This document shows positions 59,401-64,000 of a DNA stretch of 64,000 bases, in pieces; the stretch's first letter is position 1, and each line of letters opens with the position of its first letter. The position numbers were made by a program, and so were the translations under genes. Origin of the DNA: Clostridiales bacterium Firm_11 (GTDB lineage Bacteria; Bacillota; Clostridia; Christensenellales; Aristaeellaceae); NCBI GenBank assembly GCA_001604105.1, contig LVAQ01000002.1:1-64000 (forward strand), in the 5' to 3' direction. The notes under the pieces were generated by a model, which worked only from the letters and a program-made list of their open reading frames with translations, did not search any database and was not told the DNA's origin.

Positions 59401-60668
59401 TGCCCAAAGCGCCGCGCCTCCAGTTGAAAATTGCTACCGCTTTTTGTGACTGTCCACAACTCGTTTTTACTGCTTTGAATGCTCATGCTGAGCATGCTTT
59501 CCAGCTCCGTAAAAATCATGCAGGTGATGGTGGTGCTTGCGGTCACGCTTGCGCCTGCGGTGTTAGCTGTGGTAGCAGAGAGGGTAAAATCCAGTTTGGT
59601 ATATACCCTGCTTGGTGAGGCATACATGGGTGTATGGGCTACGATGTTTTGAATGGTAGAAAGCGTCGTGTTTGACGTTGTCGCCGCATACCCAGTTGCC
59701 TTGAGCGCCGCGACAGTTTTTTCCTTCAACAATGCAACCAGGGCAGTGCTGTTACTGGAGACATTCGCATATATGGTCGCCTTTTTCACAACGCTATCCG
59801 TATTGGCATAGTCAAAGGGATCATCTTTAACACCTAGGTAATCCAAGCCGGTTGTACCCCAGATATTGCGTATGGACTCCGTTTGACCACCATTGCTTGC
59901 ACTGTAATACGTCGCGGTATAGGCGCTGCTGTTTTTCAGCACAATGCCCTTGGTTGCGTTTACGGCGGCTTCACAGGTTGCATTGCTGGAGGGCGTGCCA
60001 TTGTATACTTGATCATTGGTGGTATCCACCACATCATAGTATCCGCTTGCCCGGCTGTTCATCATACGTACGGTATAGGTCCGCGCCGCTACTGCCTGTG
60101 CCTTGAGCGCCTCCGTGGGCGCGCTTGAACCCATCTCATAGGGTAACACCCCATACAGGTAATCTTCGATGTATACATGTGCTATGGTGTACAGCTTGTA
60201 TGTGCCACTGCTCTGCAAAACCGCGCGAAAGGAAATGTCCCCGGGATAGGGGTTGTTGGGTCTACGGCTTTGGGATATACGAATACCATTTGTGCCCGTC
60301 GCGCTGTGCCTTCGCAGCGCGAAATAGGTACCCATGTTGGTTTTCGTTCCATTGCGCGTCAGGGTGATCGCGCCTGTGCTGGTACTAAAGCCAACCGTGA
60401 CGGTTTCACCATTGGTAAGGTAGGTTCCGGTACTCAGCGAGTAATTGCCCGCGATGGTCAGGTTCAGCGTTGTAGGATTGCCAAGCGATGAAAGAAACAC
60501 GCGCACCATGCCATTGACCGACCCTCTTGCCTTTGAATAGGGCGCAGCAACGACTGTGGCACTGTTTACCGATTCTCCTTGCGCAGGGGCAACAGGTAAG
60601 GCTGTTAAGCATAGACATAGAAGCAATGCCGCAGCTCTGTGCCATGCTTTGATTACATGATATCGCAT
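56442..60668 (-). CDS. Secreted SpoIID/LytB protein with eleven SH3-like repeats
   Basis: 1408 residues. Signal peptide (LLLCLCLTALP...AQG). The SpoIID/LytB domain spans about 80-460, with IEDYLYGVLPYEMG, ALKAQAVAARTY, DVVDTTNDQVYNG, GIVLKNSSAYTATYYSASNGGQTES and GHALGMSQRGA; in SpoIID this is a lytic transglycosylase acting on denuded glycan. I count eleven bacterial SH3 modules from about 500 to the end, each with a SLNLR-like start and a GYV/GYA close, separated by Thr/Asp/Ala/Ser-rich linkers. The modules probably bind the cell wall. ATG at 60668 follows GAGGAGG. Not a classical sporulation gene context. Confidence 0.85.
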   Translation of the reverse strand: MRYHVIKAWHRAAALLLCLCLTALPVAPAQGESVNSATVVAAPYSKARGSVNGMVRVFLSSLGNPTTLNLTIAGNYSLSTGTYLTNGETVTVGFSTSTGAITLTRNGTKTNMGTYFALRRHSATGTNGIRISQSRRPNNPYPGDISFRAVLQSSGTYKLYTIAHVYIEDYLYGVLPYEMGSSAPTEALKAQAVAARTYTVRMMNSRASGYYDVVDTTNDQVYNGTPSSNATCEAAVNATKGIVLKNSSAYTATYYSASNGGQTESIRNIWGTTGLDYLGVKDDPFDYANTDSVVKKATIYANVSSNSTALVALLKEKTVAALKATGYAATTSNTTLSTIQNIVAHTPMYASPSRVYTKLDFTLSATTANTAGASVTASTTITCMIFTELESMLSMSIQSSKNELWTVTKSGSNFQLEARRFGHALGMSQRGAMYMGKLGYTYDKILGFYYEGSTQVGTTFTSSILASGSTDEITTEEPSATVDDTDDTDTTTVSAVVKLASSTASLAIRKSRDTSGAILGVVANQSPVKVYMRDGTWCLIGYGNIVGYVPTNSLTISGTPASSSTQTVTSIEGFGTVTANGYLNLRSQGSYSGTVLTTAPNGAILTVFSKSSGWAHVQYGATVAYASTDFLTLSTSYPGSAVTSGITSATVLAEEGGVAYLRQSAATDATVLAQLTAGTTVEVTSDDGSWAYLTYNGVSGYILTASLQYGDAVIGDGDTDASDTDDSQSTEPSAIVHVTAASLRVSADDSAAMLMSIPMGQSVVLISSSESWCVVRYEGVTGYVRTESLTLPATDSSTDTQWTAIVATQSGSLNLRSAAQAGSTILTTIPRLATVTVTSKGDTWSAVTYNGYSGYVMTVYLQFSDAGDATDSDGATSDAQQTTATVTTASGSLNMRVEPKTGSTIVRTIPRGATVTVTQRGSEWSGVSYAGSSGYAMSVFLTFAEATATATESPETTLDPSATDATTEDPDLDETVSPTADTATVSPETTADAETVTLLATVSTASGSLNLRSDMLPGSRILTRIPKGTIITIITKLEAWSQTTYLGYTGYVMNIYLMFATDNATDTTIIGTATVITSGGSLNLRASPNGSVLVTIPRNATVQVMQRGDTWSYIQYAGINGYAMSTYLSFQMISETETTATATPNASATDTSAMTATVVTPSGSLNLRAQMSTEAQILAAIPRLTIVNVVEKGDPWSCVVYGTLQGYVQSAYLVFTDTATAQDATPSPTLSPTISSTETTNASSTIAWVYTDSGSLNLRASSSTSSAALLSIPRLAQVVLVSYGSDWSYITYESVSGYVQSQFLTTTQPAELAQSTATTSTTATVAPTATEDPTMQVPLITLQAVISPENAATTLSLWSQCSQETSAKLLDMLAGTQVQVLRRGDTWSEIVYYQLQGYCLTAGLSFLE

Positions 60669-60712
60669 GAACAGCCTCCTCACGCGTGTTTAACAGTTTC
60701 GTAACTAATCGG

Positions 60713-60741
60713 ATTCTAACATATCAATGGATAAAAGTCTA
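60713..60741 (-). promoter_or_regulatory. Possible promoter of the SpoIID/SH3 gene
   Basis: On the minus strand, TAGACT, a 17-bp spacer and TAGAAT, 44 bases before the start codon. The -35 matches four of six consensus bases. Confidence 0.4.
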
Positions 60742-61054
60742 TAGTAATAAGGCATTCCAACTGATAACCCATACCATTGGTTACGTATGCAATCCTGATT
60801 ATCGCCTGATATTCCCGCCGAATGTAATGGCATCCTCCCTCCAACATGAAGCGGTTTGCAGCGCTTCATGATCTTGTTTAAGCATGAATGCGAGGCAGCA
60901 TAACAAAATGCGGATTGCCGTTCCAATGGATAACCGCGATCACCCATTGGAACGGTCAGAATGGAACCTTTTTGGGCATCAACACTCGATTAATCGCACA
61001 TTGCCCATCACAATTGTAACAATATCGCTGCAGAAATGCGATAACGGTGCATAG

Positions 61055-61088
61055 CAAAAAGGAACCCCGCAGTTGCGCGGCGATTCCT
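61055..61088 (-). terminator. Intrinsic terminator after rnhA
   Basis: On the minus strand, AGGAATCGCCGC pairs with GCGGGGTTCCT with small imperfections, followed by TTTTTGC. It lies 13 bases past the rnhA stop and ends the rnf-proC-rnhA transcript. Confidence 0.75.
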
Positions 61089-61100
61089 CCTGAAGTAGTT

Positions 61101-61628
61101 TTACGGTTTGACTTCATTTGCTACAGGTGTTGCTGCTTCCTGTGTTTCCTCGCCATTCATGCGGCGGTATTCTTTGATTGCCTCCCGTGCCAGCGCGTCA
61201 CAACGGTTGTTCATTGGATCATCAGCATGCCCTTTTACTTTATGAAAGGTTACCTGATGTTTTTTCAGCTTCATGATTTGTAAAAGCAATTTCCACAAAT
61301 CGCTGTTCTCCACAGGTTTATTCTCGCTAGTGAGCCAGCCGTTTCGCTGCCAGTTATCAATCCAATGCTCATTAAAGGCATTAACCGTGTACGCGGAGTC
61401 CGAATACACTTCCACAACACATGGCTCTTTGAGCGCACCAAGCCCGCTGATGACCGCAAAAAGCTCCATGCGGTTATTGGTAGTGCTGGGCATGTGCCCC
61501 GATAGCTCTTTGCTGCGTTCTCCAAATCGAAGGATCGCGCCCCAGCCTCCCGGCCCGGGGTTGCCCGAGCATGCGCCATCGGTATAGAGCTGTACGCGTT
61601 TGGCGGGCTTTTCCTGCGTTTGCGTCAT
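61101..61628 (-). CDS. rnhA: Ribonuclease HI
   Basis: 175 residues. It degrades the RNA strand of RNA-DNA hybrids. The catalytic acids sit in YTDGACSGNPGPGGWG (Asp near 17), NNRMELFAVI (Glu near 55), YSDSAYTVNA (Asp near 77) and GHADDPMNNRCDALAR (Asp near 141). The ATG at 61628 has GAGGGG upstream. The C-terminus adds about 20 residues not found in E. coli. It follows proC by 10 bases. Confidence 0.95.
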   Translation of the reverse strand: MTQTQEKPAKRVQLYTDGACSGNPGPGGWGAILRFGERSKELSGHMPSTTNNRMELFAVISGLGALKEPCVVEVYSDSAYTVNAFNEHWIDNWQRNGWLTSENKPVENSDLWKLLLQIMKLKKHQVTFHKVKGHADDPMNNRCDALAREAIKEYRRMNGEETQEAATPVANEVKP

Positions 61629-61638
61629 GGTAATCCCC

Positions 61639-62454
61639 TCATGCCTTTGCTGTAGTTGACAACTGACGGCTCTTGGTTGCACAAGCCTGCATGGCTTCTA
61701 TCACACTGGTGCGAAAACCGGTACGCTCCAGCGTGGCCACGGCTTCAATGGTTGTTCCGGCCGGCGAGCATACCATATCCTTGAGCGCCGCGGGATGCTC
61801 CCCCGTCTCCAACACCATCTTAGCCGCACCGTATACCGCTTGTGCGGCCGCTCGATAGGCTAAAGCGCGGGGCATACCCTGTGCGACAGCGCCATCTGCC
61901 ATCGCTTCGATGAACATGAACACATACGCAGGGCTGCTGCCAGTTGTGGCGATAACCGCATCGAAGAGGTTTTCCGGCAGTACCGCTACTTCTCCAAGCG
62001 TTTTGAAAAGTTCCTTTGCCCAGGCAAATGCTTCGGCATCCAGAGAGTTCTGCTCGCACAGGGCTGTGAACCCGGCGCCCACCAACGCGGGTGTGTTTGG
62101 CATGGTACGCAGTACTTGTGCGCCGCTTTTTGCGTCCAATACTTGCGTTAGCATGGAACTCGTCCAACCGGCAGCGATAGATAAGAAGCGCTTTCCATTG
62201 GCAAAAGGCGCCGCGCTCTCCAGCACACCGCGTAAATAAACGGGTTTGACCGCCAGTACGATGAACTCACACTGTCGAATAAGCTCCTCTTGCGAAAGAG
62301 CCACTCTAATAGCATACTGTTCCCGCATACGCGAACATTGATCCGGATTGACATCATAAATTGCGATCTCCGAAGCAGGCAGAAACCCCTTCTCCAGAAC
62401 GCCGCCCATGATTGCACCAGCCATGTTGCCTGCACCAATAAACCCTAGCTTCAT
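61639..62454 (-). CDS. proC: Pyrroline-5-carboxylate reductase
   Basis: 271 residues. It makes proline from pyrroline-5-carboxylate with NAD(P)H. The Rossmann start is LGFIGAGNMAGAIMGG, then VLAVKPVYL, LRTMPNTPALVGAG near 118, and the C-terminal substrate motif DMVCSPAGTTIEAV near 224. The ATG at 62454 follows AAGGATG by 7 bases and comes one base after the rnfB stop, so it is coupled to the rnf operon. No proA or proB lies in view. Confidence 0.95.
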   Translation of the reverse strand: MKLGFIGAGNMAGAIMGGVLEKGFLPASEIAIYDVNPDQCSRMREQYAIRVALSQEELIRQCEFIVLAVKPVYLRGVLESAAPFANGKRFLSIAAGWTSSMLTQVLDAKSGAQVLRTMPNTPALVGAGFTALCEQNSLDAEAFAWAKELFKTLGEVAVLPENLFDAVIATTGSSPAYVFMFIEAMADGAVAQGMPRALAYRAAAQAVYGAAKMVLETGEHPAALKDMVCSPAGTTIEAVATLERTGFRTSVIEAMQACATKSRQLSTTAKA

Positions 62455-62455
62455 A

Positions 62456-63526
62456 CTATGCATCCTTACTATTGCTGTCGTTGGGAATCGCCAATACACC
62501 TTCGCTGGTGCCTACCTTGGCGTTTGCATCTCGCACATGCTGACGTACGGGCAATGTAATGGCTTTCTTAGGGCACTTGGGTACGCATTGGCCGCAACCG
62601 GTGCATGCTTCGTTGACTTCATGCACACGCTTCAGTTCACCGGAAATGGCTTCAAACTGACATACCTTCTTGCAAATGGTACAGCCAATACAAAGCGTAC
62701 GATCGATTTGCGCAATGCGTCGATTGTCGAAATCCCCCCACATAGCAGAGGTTGGGCACACTTCGGCGCACATCATGCATCCGGTGCATTTTTCCGTATC
62801 GATTACAGGCAGGTTGTTCTTCATCTCAATTGCACCGAACTTGCATGCCTTCTTGCAAAGCTCGCAGCCGATACAGCCGATGCGGCAATTATCACTTACC
62901 AGCACGCCTTTATCCGCCGCACGGCAAAGAACACGCACAGGCAGCGAAACCGGCTTAAGCTCCAGGACTTCCTTCGGGCAAACCTGAACGCACGCACCGC
63001 ACGCGGTGCATTTTTCAGCATCAACCACCGCAAGCCCAATGTTTTTATTGATATGAATGGCATCAAACTGGCATGTGCGCTCGCATGTGCCCATGCCAAG
63101 GCAAGCATATTTGCATGCACGGTTGCCATCGTTTACCAGTGTGGCGGCGATGCAATCCTCGATGCCCTGGTACTGGAATTTCGTCTTGCATCGATCAAGC
63201 GTTCCCTGACAAACAACCGTTGCGACCGTCCGCTCTTTCTCTCCTACGCTTGCCGCGCCGATGATGGCGGCCACCTGATTGGCAACTTCGCTACCACCAA
63301 CCGTACAGGCGTCAGCGGGCGCCTTTCCGGCAGCAATGGCTTCCGCCAACCCATCGCAACCGGGAAAACCGCAGGCACCGCAATTCGCGCCTGGTAATAC
63401 GGCGCGAATCTCATCGCGTTTAGGGTTGCTGGGTACTTCAAAAATCTTATTGGTAAGCGTAAGCAGCAACCCGAACACCAGCGCGATCGCCGTTAGCGTG
63501 CCCGTGCCGATCAATAATTCCGTCAT
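62456..63526 (-). CDS. rnfB: Rnf complex electron-transport subunit RnfB
   Basis: 356 residues. It receives electrons from ferredoxin in the Rnf ion-pumping complex. One N-terminal membrane segment (about 5-26), then an FeS domain (CGACGFPGCDGLAEAI near 49-64), a central domain with CKYACLGMGTC, and five further CxxC-type 4Fe-4S motifs (CTACGACVQVC, CIGCELCKKAC, CTGCMMCAEVC, CIGCTICKKVC, CTGCGQCVPKC). More clusters than in proteobacterial RnfB, as usual for Clostridia. GGGGGC precedes the ATG. Confidence 0.95.
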   Translation of the reverse strand: MTELLIGTGTLTAIALVFGLLLTLTNKIFEVPSNPKRDEIRAVLPGANCGACGFPGCDGLAEAIAAGKAPADACTVGGSEVANQVAAIIGAASVGEKERTVATVVCQGTLDRCKTKFQYQGIEDCIAATLVNDGNRACKYACLGMGTCERTCQFDAIHINKNIGLAVVDAEKCTACGACVQVCPKEVLELKPVSLPVRVLCRAADKGVLVSDNCRIGCIGCELCKKACKFGAIEMKNNLPVIDTEKCTGCMMCAEVCPTSAMWGDFDNRRIAQIDRTLCIGCTICKKVCQFEAISGELKRVHEVNEACTGCGQCVPKCPKKAITLPVRQHVRDANAKVGTSEGVLAIPNDSNSKDA

Positions 63527-63540
63527 TCCTCACGCCCCCT

Positions 63541-64000
63541 TTAGTGGATGAGCCCAGCGAAGCCCTGAAAAGCAATCGACATCAGCCCTGCGCCAATCAG
63601 TGCGCCCGGGAAACCTTCCATCCACTTGGGCAGGTTGCCAACCGCCATGCGCTCACGAATCGCCGCAAACAGTACAATGGCAAGGGTAAAGCCAAGCGCG
63701 CCTGCCGTGCCGTTGACAACCGATGCAATCAATCCATAGCCGCCATCTACTGCCGTAGTATTGTTGATAGCCACGCCTAAAACCGCGCAGTTGGTGGTAA
63801 TCAGCGGCAGGTATACGCCCAGCGCTTCGTATAGAGAACGGCTGATTTTCTTGAGCACAATCTCCACCGTTTGAACTAGCACGGCGATGATGAGAATGAA
63901 CGCAATGGTCTGCATGTACTCCAGATGTAATGGTATTAACAGATAACGCTGTACAAAGAACGTAAACAGGGAAGCGATCGCCATCACAAACGTGACGGCC
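63541..64000 (-). CDS. rnfA: Rnf complex membrane subunit RnfA (start outside window)
   Basis: Partial: 153 codons, and the frame stays open to the window edge. RnfA is a six-helix membrane subunit of about 193 residues. Recognisable are LEYMQTIAFILIIAVLVQTVE, LPLITTNCAVLG, and PGALIGAGLMSIAFQGFAG at the C-terminus. The residues before the internal GTG/ATG (AVTF, at 63988-63999) also match the family, showing that the true start lies upstream of 64000. It precedes rnfB by 14 bases; the rest of rnfCDGE should lie beyond the edge. Confidence 0.93.
   Translation of the reverse strand, partial: AVTFVMAIASLFTFFVQRYLLIPLHLEYMQTIAFILIIAVLVQTVEIVLKKISRSLYEALGVYLPLITTNCAVLGVAINNTTAVDGGYGLIASVVNGTAGALGFTLAIVLFAAIRERMAVGNLPKWMEGFPGALIGAGLMSIAFQGFAGLIH

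Larger units (their letters stand above)
60669..61100. other. Gene-free gap with two hairpins, 432 bases
   Basis: Between the SpoIID gene and rnhA. It holds the promoter at 60713-60741, a 9-bp inverted repeat at 60845-60870 (CATGAAGCG...CGCTTCATG), a perfect 12-bp inverted repeat at 60918-60955 (CCGTTCCAATGG...CCATTGGAACGG), and the rnhA terminator. No credible gene. Confidence 0.6.

Overview
The window looks like part of a chromosome from an anaerobic, Gram-positive-type bacterium of the class Clostridia. The main reasons are: a MurE with the DNPR motif of meso-diaminopimelate-adding enzymes; Firmicutes-type CggR, MraZ, Asp23/AmaP/DUF2273 and divergent-PAP2 genes; strong AGGAGG ribosome-binding sites; an electron-bifurcating [FeFe]-hydrogenase operon; and an Rnf complex. 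Base composition is moderate, by eye around half G+C. Most genes lie on the minus strand, so the operons are read from high to low coordinates. The GH3 gene, the 39.2-44.8 kb block and the 54.1 kb gene are the plus-strand exceptions. I saw no insertion sequence, prophage, CRISPR array or rRNA.

Layout: (1) 0.1-7.2 kb is a thinned-out division and cell-wall cluster, mraZ-ftsL-murE-mraY-murD-ftsQ, ending in two Met tRNAs. rsmH, a class B PBP gene, murF, ftsW and murG are absent from their usual places. The mraZ promoter carries five GTGG-type boxes in exact 10-bp phase. (2) 7.4-11 kb holds a metallophosphoesterase, a zinc-ribbon protein with a long leader, and a cytoplasmic GH3 beta-N-acetylhexosaminidase. 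(3) 11.2-16 kb is a two-component operon followed by two GerMN lipoproteins, parallel to actinobacterial mtrAB-lpqB. (4) 16.2-21.1 kb is the glycolytic operon cggR-pgk-tpiA-gpmI, without gapA or eno but with a recognisable CggR operator. (5) 21.4-31.5 kb covers thiI with a cysteine desulfurase, ispA, xseA/xseB, folD, a TsaD-like paralogue, nusB and the Asp23 module. (6) 31.5-39 kb is aspS, hisS, ftsK and a secreted DUF3298-like protein. (7) On the plus strand, 39.2-44.8 kb holds ybaK, an RsuA/RluB-type pseudouridine synthase, a two-gene Hsp70-like/membrane-protein module, and icd. (8) 45-53.9 kb is hydCEDBA, preceded by a cluster with two DRTGG proteins, an RsbW-like ATPase, an H-cluster-like iron-sulfur protein and a PHP phosphoesterase. 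(9) 54-64 kb has a DUF6062-like protein, dCMP deaminase, a TrmN6-like methyltransferase, a 1408-residue SpoIID/SH3 surface protein, rnhA, proC, and the start of an rnf operon that runs off the window.

Taken together, the hydrogenase (NADH plus ferredoxin to H2), Rnf (ferredoxin to NAD+ with ion pumping) and an NADP-dependent isocitrate dehydrogenase fit a fermentative anaerobe that balances ferredoxin, NAD(H) and H2. The least understood modules are the Hsp70-like pair (40.6-43.4 kb) and the putative redox-signalling cluster beside the hydrogenase (50.6-53.9 kb).
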